Shown: positions 14,569 to 23,885, numbered from the stretch's first letter. The stretch: DNA of 64,000 nucleotides from Thermoplasmatales archaeon (GCA_027366585.1 DAHXNF010000059.1:1-64000), one strand, 5' to 3'. The notes: generated by a model not told the origin, from the letters alone. A program made the numbers and translations.

Positions 14569-15633
14569 TTGGACGAAAAGATCGAGGCGCGCAAAACTGA
14601 ACACATAAAGATCGCAGAAGAAGAAAAAGTAACCTCCGAGAAGAACTTCTGGGACGATGTCCGGCTGGTTCATCAAGCCGTTCCTGACATTGACTTCGAT
14701 TCTATATCGACGGAAACAAAGTTCCTCGGAAAGCGCCTTGCGTATCCAATTGTCATATCCTCGATGACAGGTGGAACAAGCCGAGCAATGACCATAAACA
14801 GGAACCTGGCGGCAGTAGCCGAAAAATTCAAAATCCCGATGGGGGTTGGAAGCATGAGGGCCTGCATACAGGATCATTCACTTTCCAGCACATATTCTGT
14901 GATAAATGAGTTCAAGGTGCCGGTCAAGTTTGCCAACATTGGCGCTCCCCAACTTGTGAAGCAGGGTAAACAGCCGTTTACGGATTCGGATATAGAATAT
15001 GCATTCAGGCTGATTGATGCAACTTTTCTCGTGGTGCACTTCAACTTCCTGCAGGAAATGGTGCAACCCGAAGGCGATCACAATGCAAGGGGAGTGCTCA
15101 AAAGGCTTGCAGATATCTCAGGCAGCTATCCGGTAATTGCCAAGGAGACTGGAAACGGGTTTTCCAGGGAAGCATGCCTACAGCTGAAGGATGCCGGGGT
15201 CAAGGCAATCGACGTGGGCGGTCTCGGTGGCACATCATTTGCTGCTATAGAATATTACAGGGCCAGGAATGCCGGTGATAGCGAAAAGATGTCCACTGGA
15301 GAAACATTCTGGAACTGGGGAGTCCCTTCTCCGGCATCAATCAGGTTCTGCCAGGACCTGCTTCCAACGATTGGAAGTGGAGGTCTGCGCAATGGACTGG
15401 ATCTTGCCAAGGCACTCTCCCTTGGAGCAACCATGGGTGGATTTGCCAGGACTCTGCTTAAGGGAGCAGACGCTTCTTACGAGGATATAGAAGCTGTGCT
15501 CAGGCAGATTACCCGGGACCTCAAGATCACGATGTTCCTAACGGGGTCTTCCAGTGTAGATAAGATAAGCAAAGCGAGAAAGCTGATATTCGAGCCATTG
15601 AAATCATGGATGGAGGCTTATGATGACGAATGA
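14569..15633 (+). CDS. fni: Type 2 isopentenyl-diphosphate delta-isomerase
   Basis: A 354-residue FMN- and NADPH-dependent TIM-barrel enzyme that interconverts IPP and DMAPP. Seen: the N-terminal RKTEHIKIA substrate segment, PIVISSMTGGT, HFNFLQEMVQPEGDHNARG with the catalytic Gln and Glu, VGGLGGTSFAAIE, and the FMN-phosphate loop GSGGLRNGLDLAKAL. It starts with TTG at the base after the IPK stop and overlaps the ZPR1-like gene by 14 bases, a tight operon. Confidence 0.93.
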   Translation: MDEKIEARKTEHIKIAEEEKVTSEKNFWDDVRLVHQAVPDIDFDSISTETKFLGKRLAYPIVISSMTGGTSRAMTINRNLAAVAEKFKIPMGVGSMRACIQDHSLSSTYSVINEFKVPVKFANIGAPQLVKQGKQPFTDSDIEYAFRLIDATFLVVHFNFLQEMVQPEGDHNARGVLKRLADISGSYPVIAKETGNGFSREACLQLKDAGVKAIDVGGLGGTSFAAIEYYRARNAGDSEKMSTGETFWNWGVPSPASIRFCQDLLPTIGSGGLRNGLDLAKALSLGATMGGFARTLLKGADASYEDIEAVLRQITRDLKITMFLTGSSSVDKISKARKLIFEPLKSWMEAYDDE

Positions 15634-16159
15634 CTATGAGGCACCTCCGGAAATAGAGACATCCCTTGAGTGCCCTGTTTGCGGGAAAAACTTATTCCTG
15701 ATCTATTACACAACCACGATCCCGTATGAGGGGCGGATAATAATAAACACATACGTGTGTCATAACTGCATGTACAAAAACCCCCAGGTTTACTCCGAAG
15801 ACCAGCAAAAAAAGGAAAAGATCACATTCAGGATCTCCGAGCCGGATGACCTGAACGTCCTGGTTTACCGATCACCAAGGGCCTCGATAAAGATTCCTGA
15901 ACTTGATGCAGAGATTCTGCCCGGAGATGACGCTAAAGGAGATCTAACTACAATTGAGGGAATTCTTCTTACCATCTATGACCGCCTCGACCTTTTCCTT
16001 GGGGACCCGGAGACTGAGGGAAAGATCAACGAAATCCGTGAGCGATTGTCGAATGTGAAAGAGAGATCGATTGGTCTCACAGTTATAGTCGAGGACGAGA
16101 GCGGGATGAGCAGGATACTGAGCCCAAAATCAATCACGGATTTTACTGATCCTAGCTGA
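15620..16159 (+). CDS. ZPR1-type zinc finger protein
   Basis: A 179-residue protein. CPVCGKNLFLIYYTT with Cys18 and Cys21, and CHNCMYK with Cys47 and Cys50, form the four-Cys zinc site of the archaeal ZPR1 family; the downstream beta-rich part (RISEPDDLNVLVYRSPRA, IPELDAEILPGD, TTIEGILLTIYDRL) matches the ZPR1 A/B domain. Eukaryotic ZPR1 binds EF-1A; the archaeal function is not established. It overlaps the isomerase gene and may end the operon. Confidence 0.82.
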   Translation: MMTNDYEAPPEIETSLECPVCGKNLFLIYYTTTIPYEGRIIINTYVCHNCMYKNPQVYSEDQQKKEKITFRISEPDDLNVLVYRSPRASIKIPELDAEILPGDDAKGDLTTIEGILLTIYDRLDLFLGDPETEGKINEIRERLSNVKERSIGLTVIVEDESGMSRILSPKSITDFTDPS

Positions 16160-16271
16160 ATCCCCTAATTACGCCGATTGTGCCGAGATCGACAATTACA
16201 TGGTTGCAGGTAGCACATTGCGATACAATTTTAATCTAGCATTGACTTTATCTATCACAGTGGAGGGATAG

Positions 16272-17069
16272 CTGATTTTCGAAGACTATTATTCAATGTT
16301 ATCTGATACATTCTCAAAGGCTTCTTCTGTCTACGATGAAAAGATCAGACAGAACTTCATAAACCGCTATATTCGCGACAGGGAGGTCTCCACCCTTCTA
16401 AAATACTATAAAAATGGAAAGAAGGTGCTTGAGATTGGATGTGGAACCGGGGAGGAGTGCAGGAGATTTATCCAGTCCACAGGGGCAAGCGTCGTAGGGC
16501 TTGACATTTCGCATGGTATGATAGAATTCGCCACACAGAAGATGGCAAAAAGCGGCCTTGAAGGCAAGTTTGCAGGCATTTGCAGTCCAGCCAGTCAATG
16601 CAAGATCCTGAATGAAAAATTCGGAACTATATATTCTTTCAACGGCGCAATGAACACGGAACCAGATATTCAGGGATTTATTGAATCACTGTGTTCTCTC
16701 ACAGAAACGGGATCCGTCCTGGTATTGTCATTGAGAAACCGCAGATGTTTCGGTGAACTGATTGTTTATGGAATACTTGGCAATACCTTTAGGAAAAGAT
16801 ACAGGAAAGAAGACCTTGTTGATGTTGAAGTCGTCGGTGTCAAAATTCCTTCCAGGTACTTCAGCTCAAAAGAGGTGCTCCATCTCTTCAGTGATTTCAG
16901 GAGCCTAAGGATAATTGGACTGGGAGTTGTTCTGCCTCCAAGCCTTGCAAGCAGGGTTAATAGTCGTCTGGCCAGAAAGATCGTGACTTCTCTGGAAATT
17001 CTATTTTCATCTCTTCCTTTCCTAAAAAAAATGGGGGATGAAACGCTCTATGTCCTGGAAAGAAAATGA
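16272..17069 (+). CDS. Class I SAM-dependent methyltransferase
   Basis: Motif I KKVLEIGCGTGEECRRF followed by VVGLDIS (acidic motif II) defines a Rossmann methyltransferase. The first ATG is at 16296, but a GGAGG at 16261-16265 lies 6 bases before a CTG at 16272 that is in frame and would give LIFEDYYSMLSDTF; the next gene has a similar segment (RYFDLIAGKY) before its SAM domain, so I favour the CTG start. No ATG, GTG or TTG precedes it in frame. The C-terminal half has the helical insert of lipid or quinone methyltransferases. The substrate is unknown. Overlaps the next methyltransferase by 32 bases. Confidence 0.75.
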   Translation: MIFEDYYSMLSDTFSKASSVYDEKIRQNFINRYIRDREVSTLLKYYKNGKKVLEIGCGTGEECRRFIQSTGASVVGLDISHGMIEFATQKMAKSGLEGKFAGICSPASQCKILNEKFGTIYSFNGAMNTEPDIQGFIESLCSLTETGSVLVLSLRNRRCFGELIVYGILGNTFRKRYRKEDLVDVEVVGVKIPSRYFSSKEVLHLFSDFRSLRIIGLGVVLPPSLASRVNSRLARKIVTSLEILFSSLPFLKKMGDETLYVLERK

Positions 17070-18123
17070 AGCGCTTACGATCACATTACCGTGCAACCAA
17101 GGGAGAAAAGTCAATGCCCTGTTTGTTGAAAAGGACGGGCAAATCGCAGTAATACCAAATGGTGAATGGAAAGAGGCCGTGATTGCTGCTAATTCTGCAA
17201 TAGTCAATGGTTTGAGATATACGGTTACACCAGTTGAGGTTGGGTCAGTCATTCAGGAATTCATCGAAAAATATGGCGAGGAAAGAATTATCAGATATTT
17301 CCACGGATCAAGCAATGCACTTCTTTTGAAAATTGCAAATAAGGCCGATCACTACGATGGGGTGGACTTGACATCTCGCTATTTCGACCTCATCGCCGGG
17401 AAATACGAGTCTGAGGTGAATAGCAATCCTGTCCAGGTTTATATGCGCAGTATTACCGGGGAAGCTCTTAGAAAACATGCAAAAAAAGGGTTCAGGGTAC
17501 TCGATATTGGATGTGGAACCATGATGGAGAGCCGCCAGCTGGTTGGCGACTGTTTCGTTACCGGTATGGATGCATCAGCGCTTATGCTGGACAAAGCGAG
17601 GGGCTCTATAGATCCCTTAAACATTGATAGAGTGGAGTTCCTTAAGGTTGGAGCAGAACTTAAACAGGATATTGGAAAGTTCGATGTAATATTCTCCAGC
17701 TTTGGGTACCTCGAATCATCAAACCTGGAGCAGTTCCTAACGTATGCAGAATCCCACCTTTCTGATGAAGGAAAGATTATTTTCACCCTCTGGAATCGCA
17801 TTGGCCTCATGGACATTCTCCTCTCGATAGCAACACTGAAACTTGGTTACCTGCGCAGGAAGCTTGTATCAAGACGAGACATCCCGGGTACCAGGTATCC
17901 GCTTCCTGTTCATCCCAGGCTTCCAAGAAATACTTCAGGGAAGACTCTACGCCTGGAGGAGGTATCAGGGATTTGCGTCATTTTCCCTCCCTACAACTAC
18001 ACCAGGCTTGGCAATAGTCTCCTGAATCATCGTGCACTTGTACGACTCGACAGGATACTCTCCAGGCTTCCACTGTTCAGGTACCTTGGGGATTTCTCCT
18101 TACTTGTTATGGCCAGGCGCTGA
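17038..18123 (+). CDS. SAM-dependent methyltransferase with extra N-terminal domain
   Basis: A 361-residue protein: about 100 residues of an unrecognised alpha/beta domain, then a methyltransferase core homologous to the upstream protein (RYFDLIAGKYESEV, then GFRVLDIGCGTMMESRQL at 152-169 and VTGMDAS). The C termini of the pair also correspond (LPFLKKMGDETLYVLERK against LPLFRYLGDFSLLVMARR), so they are tandem paralogues, one with an added domain. Start at ATG 17038 or 17050. Overlap with the upstream gene indicates coupled expression. Confidence 0.78.
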   Translation: MKRSMSWKENEALTITLPCNQGRKVNALFVEKDGQIAVIPNGEWKEAVIAANSAIVNGLRYTVTPVEVGSVIQEFIEKYGEERIIRYFHGSSNALLLKIANKADHYDGVDLTSRYFDLIAGKYESEVNSNPVQVYMRSITGEALRKHAKKGFRVLDIGCGTMMESRQLVGDCFVTGMDASALMLDKARGSIDPLNIDRVEFLKVGAELKQDIGKFDVIFSSFGYLESSNLEQFLTYAESHLSDEGKIIFTLWNRIGLMDILLSIATLKLGYLRRKLVSRRDIPGTRYPLPVHPRLPRNTSGKTLRLEEVSGICVIFPPYNYTRLGNSLLNHRALVRLDRILSRLPLFRYLGDFSLLVMARR

Positions 18124-18129
18124 GCCTGG
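18113..18129. terminator. Hairpin between convergent methyltransferase genes
   Basis: CCAGGC (18113-18118), loop GCTGA (actually GCTGA across the plus-gene stop), GCCTGG (18124-18129). A perfect 6-bp GC stem over the stop codon of the plus-strand gene and 3 bases from the end of the minus-strand gene; likely a shared terminator or mRNA 3' barrier. Confidence 0.45.
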
Positions 18130-18131
18130 CG

Positions 18132-18854
18132 TTATTTATCAACCCTGAAAAGAAGAAAAACCATTGGCTTCATGAACCAGAATCTAGAGGTGAATACATC
18201 CAGCCACGCAAGTGAACTGATCCTGTGCAGCAGCTTTCCAAATCGATTGTCAAAGAGTCCAAGGCCAAACCTACCAAGATAACTGAAACCGGGATATGAA
18301 TAAACTCCAATGGGACCACCAAATATCCTGTGGCCGTTATCACCCTTTGCCAGCTCCCCGTACTCTTTCCTGTCCCTGAAACTGGTAAGCCTTAGATTTG
18401 GCACACTGATCAGAACAACTCCCGACGCCTTGACTACCCTTTTAATTTCCTTGAACAAAGGTTCAAGGCATTCTACATGGTGAACGACCCGTATCATAAC
18501 GACAAGGTCAAATGAGTCCGGGTCGAGACTTGTTTCGACAATATTCTCTCTCCTGATCTCTGTTTTGTGAAGAAAAGTCGACGCTTTCCTGACGTTCCTA
18601 GCTGATCCATCTATCATAACAGTATTTTCGCAGTTCTGTTCGAGGATGCTTGTCAACCTTCCAAAACCACCGCCGAGCTCAACACATCTGCCAGGCTTGC
18701 CCATTAATCGCTTCAGGAGTATCTTCTCCGCTCTATCCTCGATTTCCCGGTTTTTCCATTCGTCCTCGTAATGATATTTCTCATAGTCAGGCAGGTATAT
18801 ATCCGTCTCGTCAACATGATCCAGTTCAGGCAATATCGATCTCTTGATGATCAT
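18132..18854 (-). CDS. Class I SAM-dependent methyltransferase
   Basis: A 240-residue protein: motif I KCVELGGGFGRLTSIL, motif II MIDGSARNV, motif IV FDLVVMIRVVHHVECLEPLFKE and VVLISVPN. This is the methyltransferase 11 pattern common in surface glycan and lipid clusters. It is convergent with the two methyltransferases before it but not closely related to them. It may methylate a sugar of the glycan assembled by the neighbouring glycosyltransferases; that role is inference from context. Confidence 0.8.
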   Translation of the reverse strand: MIIKRSILPELDHVDETDIYLPDYEKYHYEDEWKNREIEDRAEKILLKRLMGKPGRCVELGGGFGRLTSILEQNCENTVMIDGSARNVRKASTFLHKTEIRRENIVETSLDPDSFDLVVMIRVVHHVECLEPLFKEIKRVVKASGVVLISVPNLRLTSFRDRKEYGELAKGDNGHRIFGGPIGVYSYPGFSYLGRFGLGLFDNRFGKLLHRISSLAWLDVFTSRFWFMKPMVFLLFRVDK

Positions 18855-18959
18855 TAATGCAGTATTTATCTTGTGTCCCCTCTCTCACTGGATGGAGGAA
18901 AGCAACCCCATGCAACCATAAATCAAGACTCATCTAATTAGGTTGGGTGTGATGGTTGA

Positions 18960-20009
18960 TCACGGCACACTTTTGAGGCCAGAAAAGAGTCCCAGCAGCA
19001 TGTTTCTTAGTATCCTTAAAGGAACAAGTGGCCTTGAGTAAGCAATCAGCAAGGACCCAATGAATACAGCTGCCATGAAGTATGAAGACCTTACCAGAGC
19101 CTGGATCCTGACCAGTGGTTCATCCTGGTGCAGCCTGACATGAAACAGTGCCCAATCCCTGGCTTCAATGAATGTTCTCCTTTCATCGCTAACAGCATGT
19201 TCAGCCCAGTATCCAGGCTTATAATTATATGATACATCATGGTAGATCCTGCAATTAGAACATGAGACGGCAAGGTAACCCTTATTCTTTACTTTCTGGC
19301 AGAAATCTGCGGAACTATTCACCTGCAGGCTGGCATCAAACCCTCCGACTTCAATTGCCAGGGAACGTTTTACAATGAAGCAGTCCGGAAGGGCATCGGT
19401 GTTGCTGTACTTCCATTCAGGGGGTTCATTCTCTTTCTGGTTCCTTCCCACAAGATTGAAGGACCATCTGTTTTTCCTGAAGGGGGCAGAATACACCCAC
19501 ACTCTTTCCCGTTCTTCATTATAGTATATGACTGGCATAAGGCAACCGATCCCGCTCGAGCTGCTTATCTCCTCAAGCATGCATGCCACTGTCGAGTCAG
19601 TAAACACGTTGTCGTCGTCAACAAAAAGTATGTATCTCCCGGCAGATTGCCTGATCCCCAGGTTTTTTGCCTCGCTAATGAACCTTCTTTCCTGGCTCCA
19701 GAACCTTCTGATCCTAGGCCCCAGTTTGTTTAAAACCGCCTCGTCAATCTGATTTTGTTGCGGCCCATCCTCAATTATAAGAACTTCGAATTCTGCAGCT
19801 ATGTCCGATGCAATAAGTGACCTAAGGAGGTTGTTTACTTTTTCAGATCTGCCATAAGTTGGTATTACAATGCTTAAATCCAAGGTTCCTGTTTCGTCGT
19901 TTGAGTTCTGGGCACTGTCATCAGTCGTCAAAATATAATCACGTCTCCAGAGTTTTTCCAAAAGCAGTGCCGGATGTCCAGATTCTGTAAAAAGACGAAA
20001 ACTGTTCAT
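18960..20009 (-). CDS. Family 2 glycosyltransferase
   Basis: A 349-residue protein. After about 40 residues of variable N terminus the GT-A domain begins (LDLSIVIPTYGRSEKVNNLLRSL), continues with IEDGPQQN, the EAKNLGIRQSAGRYILFVDDDNVF segment carrying the DDD metal site, and ends with a hydrophobic C-terminal region (YFMAAVFIGSLLIAYS) likely to anchor it to the membrane. It overlaps the upstream glycosyltransferase by 71 bases, so the unconserved N terminus may in fact start further inside. Confidence 0.85.
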   Translation of the reverse strand: MNSFRLFTESGHPALLLEKLWRRDYILTTDDSAQNSNDETGTLDLSIVIPTYGRSEKVNNLLRSLIASDIAAEFEVLIIEDGPQQNQIDEAVLNKLGPRIRRFWSQERRFISEAKNLGIRQSAGRYILFVDDDNVFTDSTVACMLEEISSSSGIGCLMPVIYYNEERERVWVYSAPFRKNRWSFNLVGRNQKENEPPEWKYSNTDALPDCFIVKRSLAIEVGGFDASLQVNSSADFCQKVKNKGYLAVSCSNCRIYHDVSYNYKPGYWAEHAVSDERRTFIEARDWALFHVRLHQDEPLVRIQALVRSSYFMAAVFIGSLLIAYSRPLVPLRILRNMLLGLFSGLKSVP

Positions 20010-20703
20010 GCCGATATTTCTTCTTGGTCAAAGAAAGCAGCTTTCCCGCAAGTGCCGTGGGGTGCTTCAGATCACGGAATCCATTATCACTGAAGCCATA
20101 CCCTATCCTGAAGTAGTCCCTGTAATGCAGAGTCGAGTCTCTGTACCTCCTCACAGAATACCTGGGCAGAGATTTAAGATGGCGCTTCACAACATTCAGT
20201 GAAAGATCCTGGGCATGCATGTTGTGCTCGAAAGCGTTGACAGCGAGCTCGGTGTCTTCGTGCCGATCAAGGCTCTTCCATCCACCCAGTTCCTGGACAG
20301 CCGCCCGGGCCATAATCATGGCGCCATATATGGAAAGAATCCTGCCTTCATAATAACGGTGATACTGCTCAATTGCAGTCTTAATAAAGGCGCAATCGTA
20401 GATCACATCCACATCGATATTGGTAATTAAATAATCGGAGCTGGACTTCCTGAATGCAAGGTCACGTCCTTGTCCCCTATTGCATCTCTCCTTGTAAACA
20501 TGGACATTTGGCATGCTTTCCTCCAGTTCCTGCAGGATCTCGAATGAACCGTCAGTGCTACAATTATCAATGATGACAGCTTCATATTCATGGTTTGAAA
20601 GAAGCGGCTGTATTGACTGGACCGAGTCCTTAACGTGTGGATATGAATTATAATTTGTTATGCAGAGAGAATACCTTGAGTGATTTATACTCAATTTTGC
20701 CAC
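19939..20703 (-). CDS. Family 2 glycosyltransferase
   Basis: A 254-residue GT-A protein: SLCITNYNSYPHVKDSVQSI, VIIDNCSTDGSFEIL, GQGRDLAFRKSSSDYLITNIDVDVIYD (the IDVD metal site), and a later GGWKSLDRHEDTELA acceptor-side motif. Typical of enzymes elongating a lipid-linked glycan. Co-transcribed with the downstream glycosyltransferase (71-base overlap). Confidence 0.85.
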   Translation of the reverse strand: MAKLSINHSRYSLCITNYNSYPHVKDSVQSIQPLLSNHEYEAVIIDNCSTDGSFEILQELEESMPNVHVYKERCNRGQGRDLAFRKSSSDYLITNIDVDVIYDCAFIKTAIEQYHRYYEGRILSIYGAMIMARAAVQELGGWKSLDRHEDTELAVNAFEHNMHAQDLSLNVVKRHLKSLPRYSVRRYRDSTLHYRDYFRIGYGFSDNGFRDLKHPTALAGKLLSLTKKKYRHEQFSSFYRIWTSGTAFGKTLET

Positions 20704-20736
20704 ATCGGTGGTCTTAACATTCTTCTCCTGATCGCA

Positions 20737-21228
20737 CTACTTTTTCCTCAGGGCAATCACACCAACTATTACCGCAAGTATGAATTCGATGAACAGAATG
20801 TCATACAGACCGGGAATATAACTTCCAGCGCCGGGATAGTGGGCAAAACCGAAGAGATAAGTTGCAAACTGTGATGCAGTAAAACCAAGATTAAGCGTGG
20901 AATACGTAGCTATATCCGCTACAAGGAAAATTGCAATTATCGCAGATCCTGCGATCCCGATCTTGCCAAATAGCGGATCGTGTTTCATGACAATTATGAT
21001 GCCGCCTATGAGCGATACTATCGCTATTACCAGCATTCCATACCAGTGATAGAAGTACTTGGGTTCTGTTCCGAAATCAGTCTGCAAATTATGATCAGTG
21101 AAAAGTATCACAATTGCCGTTATGAAAGCAACGACAAGCAGGAGACCCTGCGTCGCGTAGTAACCGGAACTTCCATTTTTATCTGCCATCGTTTGATGAT
21201 CACTTTCAGGTGGTATAAAGTTTTCCAT
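20737..21228 (-). CDS. Four-helix membrane protein, paralogue of the protein at 23.9 kb
   Basis: Start taken at ATG 21228 (MENFIPPESDHQTMADKNGS); ATG 21189 is also possible. A longer frame reaching 21366 would overlap the reductase gene antiparallel to nothing useful and is rejected. There are four hydrophobic segments. The signature YLFGFAHYPGAGS and the loop with DHNLQTDFG recur as YLFGFGFPGTGS and DHTLYTFG in the protein at 23886. The function is unknown; no catalytic residue pattern. Confidence 0.68.
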   Translation of the reverse strand: MENFIPPESDHQTMADKNGSSGYYATQGLLLVVAFITAIVILFTDHNLQTDFGTEPKYFYHWYGMLVIAIVSLIGGIIIVMKHDPLFGKIGIAGSAIIAIFLVADIATYSTLNLGFTASQFATYLFGFAHYPGAGSYIPGLYDILFIEFILAVIVGVIALRKK

Positions 21229-21277
21229 TGGATTAATGACAAAGAATTGCAGATTGAGTAAGAGATTCAGAGTTTTT

Positions 21278-22135
21278 CTATCTTGCCTGCGAAACAGCGC
21301 CTTCAAGCCCTGAAATCTCCTCTGGTTCAAGTGCCCATCCAACCGAGCCAACGTTTTCCATAACATGGTCTGGGTTGGATGCCCTGGGTATAGGGAATAC
21401 GTTAGTATGCTTTGAGTAGAACCAGTTCAGTGCAATCTGCGAAAGTGACTTGTTCCCATGCCTGGCAGAAATATCCCTAACTGCATCCGAAAGCGCGGAA
21501 TTGTCGGAGCCAAGTTTTCCATGACCAAGAGGATAATACGGAAGAATGGCAATATTCCTTTCAGAACAGTGAGGCAGTATATCTTCCTCTATCTTCCTGT
21601 CAACCAGGCTGTAAGGCATCTGTGTTGATGTTAGTTGGTTAGACTTTAGTGCTTCCTCTGCTCCAATCATTTGCTTCAGCGAAAAGTTGCTGACTCCAAT
21701 GTACCTGATCTTGCCTTCCTTGACAAGATCTTCCATCGCCCTCATGGTTTCAGATATCCTTATTCTTTGATTTGGAAAATGAACCTGGTAGAGATCGATG
21801 TAACCTGTCTTAAGGTTCCTGAGGCTCCTATTGCATGCCTTGATCAAGGAATCATAATCCAGGTTTGATCTCCAGACCTTCGTAGCGATGAAGATCTCAT
21901 CCCGTTTCCTGCCGGATATGGCCTTTGCAACCAGGGATTCAGTTCCATAAATTTCTGCCGTATCTATAAAATTAATTCCGTTATCCAGCCCCGTTTTTAT
22001 GGCCTTGAGATGTACCTCACTTCTCGGTTGCATTCTTAGCAATTTTGCAGCAGCTATCCATCCAGGATCGTAATACGTACCCATCCCGAAAAGAGAAACC
22101 TTGAATCCTGTCCTGCCAAATTCCCTGAGTTCCAT
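21278..22135 (-). CDS. Aldo/keto reductase
   Basis: A 285-residue NADPH-dependent TIM-barrel reductase with the complete AKR tetrad: Asp58 and Tyr63 in FIDTAEIYGTE, Lys86 in IATKVW, and His119 in LYQVHFPN. GVSNFSLKQM and FPIPRASNPDHVMEN are the usual substrate-loop and cofactor motifs. It reduces an aldehyde or ketone of unknown identity. The adjacent glycosyltransferases make a sugar or polyol intermediate conceivable. Confidence 0.9.
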   Translation of the reverse strand: MELREFGRTGFKVSLFGMGTYYDPGWIAAAKLLRMQPRSEVHLKAIKTGLDNGINFIDTAEIYGTESLVAKAISGRKRDEIFIATKVWRSNLDYDSLIKACNRSLRNLKTGYIDLYQVHFPNQRIRISETMRAMEDLVKEGKIRYIGVSNFSLKQMIGAEEALKSNQLTSTQMPYSLVDRKIEEDILPHCSERNIAILPYYPLGHGKLGSDNSALSDAVRDISARHGNKSLSQIALNWFYSKHTNVFPIPRASNPDHVMENVGSVGWALEPEEISGLEGAVSQAR

Positions 22136-22167
22136 CTGACCACCCCATTAAATGAATGCTTAAAATC

Positions 22168-23058
22168 TTACTTTCTGCCGCGTCCGGCTGGCTTTGTTGA
22201 TGCAGCGAACTCCCAGATCAGCACATTCTCCCTCCTCTGGTATCTCTTGGATCTTAACAGGCTTATTGTTTCAAGGATCATCAGGGGAATCATGTACACA
22301 GTGAGGTCCTTCCTCTTCCTCAATGTACTTAATATCGTCTTTATGAACAGAAGAGGGTTCGACAGAATCAGGAAGTCCATGACCTGGGGACGAAAACCAA
22401 GGGCCCACATTTGCCTGTGGCCATAAATAATCCTGCTTCTCTGTGTAATATAATCCTTTGCATTGCCCGGAACGATATTGCTTATTCTGACATCGCTGGC
22501 ATAAACAACCTTCTTGCCCTGCGAAGCTGCGGACATGCATATGTATTCCTCGTCATTCACAACGTCAGGTATTCTTGGCAGGAGGTTCCTGCGGAAGACG
22601 ATCATCTCACCGCCGTGTGGAATACCGTCCCGATGCACGATCTGCTGCAGGAAAACATCCCTGATCTGCCAAAGCAGAACTCCGGCTTTCGTCACGCCTC
22701 CTGGCAGTTCAACAGGTTTCACGTACGGGAAGACAACGGCAACATCCTTGAAGAAATAATCCTCGATTTTTAAAACCGCAGAGGCATCAAGTACAATGTC
22801 TGAAGACATAAGGTAGATTAAGTCGCCATTCAGAAGATCAATACAGGAATTTATGGCAGCTACCTTCCCCAATCTCTTTCTCTCCCTGATCTTGATTAGC
22901 CTGGGATCATCAATTTGTTCCAGGAATGAGTAATCACTTGCGCCAGATGTACCATAAGCAACTGCGATCTTTTCGAACGGTGCTGCCAGGACTTTTCCAA
23001 GGACGTGCCTCAGCCCTTCTGAATCATCGTACGAAAGTATCATGGCATCCTTAATCAA
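22168..23058 (-). CDS. Glycosyltransferase, family 2-like
   Basis: A 296-residue protein: AMILSYDDSEGLRHVLGKVL, the ERKRLGKVAAINSCIDLLNGDLIYLMSSDIVLD segment with an SSD metal-site variant in place of DxD, then HGGEMIVFRRNLLPRIPDVVNDEEYI and a hydrophobic helical C terminus. This is the cellulose-synthase-like branch of GT2, probably membrane associated. It overlaps the nucleotidyltransferase gene by 8 bases. Confidence 0.78.
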   Translation of the reverse strand: MIKDAMILSYDDSEGLRHVLGKVLAAPFEKIAVAYGTSGASDYSFLEQIDDPRLIKIRERKRLGKVAAINSCIDLLNGDLIYLMSSDIVLDASAVLKIEDYFFKDVAVVFPYVKPVELPGGVTKAGVLLWQIRDVFLQQIVHRDGIPHGGEMIVFRRNLLPRIPDVVNDEEYICMSAASQGKKVVYASDVRISNIVPGNAKDYITQRSRIIYGHRQMWALGFRPQVMDFLILSNPLLFIKTILSTLRKRKDLTVYMIPLMILETISLLRSKRYQRRENVLIWEFAASTKPAGRGRK

Positions 23059-23713
23059 AGAACTCTCCTCCCTGGCTCCTCATCCTTCTGAGAGCCCTGT
23101 ACTTCTCTGAATCAAGCACGAAATAGTTTCTGGAAATCATGGTCGTGAAGGTCTCGGCACTTCTTCCCCCAGCCCGAAGACGATGATTTGCAACAAACCC
23201 CTTCATTAAAGTGTACGGCCCAAGGAACAGAAACATAGCTCCAGAAACTATACTGCCTGGATCCCAGCGGGTCCTTGTTTTTCCTCTTTCTTGCGCGAAG
23301 CGCTTACCGCCAATAGTTGAAAGCAGTTTACGATAATATTCCTGGCCGTAAACAGGTATTACATGCCCTGCATCATCTACAATCAGGGGATCCGTGATAC
23401 AAGAATAATAGTCAGAAGCGTAGGATTCGGACATACACAGGGAGAGGCAGATGTCATGCATCTTCAAGAAGCGTCTGTTGATCAAAGCTCTAAACAGTAC
23501 TTCCCAGAGCCTGCCATCTTTGGCAATAAGAAAAATGTCTACGTCATCGTCCTCTTTGGGCTCGTAGGATACAGACCCGCTTATACCGGCAAAAACGAGG
23601 CCAGATGCACCAAGCATCCGAAGATAGTCAAGCGCATATTGAACCTTGCGTTCCTTGATTCCGCTGGCAAGGGGAGGATCCCTGAAATTGGACAAAGCCT
23701 GAAGTGCTTCCAT
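23051..23713 (-). CDS. Nucleotidyltransferase-fold protein
   Basis: A 220-residue protein. FAGISGSVSYEPKEDDDVDIFLIA carries the polymerase-beta-type nucleotidyltransferase signature GS-x(9-13)-DxD (here GSVSYEPKEDDDVD), so it can bind metal and a nucleotide. The remaining sequence has no recognised partner domain. Translational coupling with the downstream glycosyltransferase suggests a link to sugar transfer, but substrates are unknown. Confidence 0.7.
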   Translation of the reverse strand: MEALQALSNFRDPPLASGIKERKVQYALDYLRMLGASGLVFAGISGSVSYEPKEDDDVDIFLIAKDGRLWEVLFRALINRRFLKMHDICLSLCMSESYASDYYSCITDPLIVDDAGHVIPVYGQEYYRKLLSTIGGKRFAQERGKTRTRWDPGSIVSGAMFLFLGPYTLMKGFVANHRLRAGGRSAETFTTMISRNYFVLDSEKYRALRRMRSQGGEFFD

Positions 23714-23885
23714 TTAGCATAAATATCAAAATAAAGATATTATGCTTTTGTCATCACTTCTTACTTCCACTTAAAATCAATTAAGATGGCTTAGCAGGAT
23801 CACCAGAGATCATGGGACTTGGCATTCATATCGTTGTCACCGGTGCAACAAGATAAACATTAATCTGTTAAAGGAATCAGCTGAT

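Noticed and set aside
16272-18123. Tandem methyltransferases as a frameshifted single gene
   Set aside because: Both contain their own complete motif I and matching C termini, so they are paralogues with overlapping ends, not halves of one gene.
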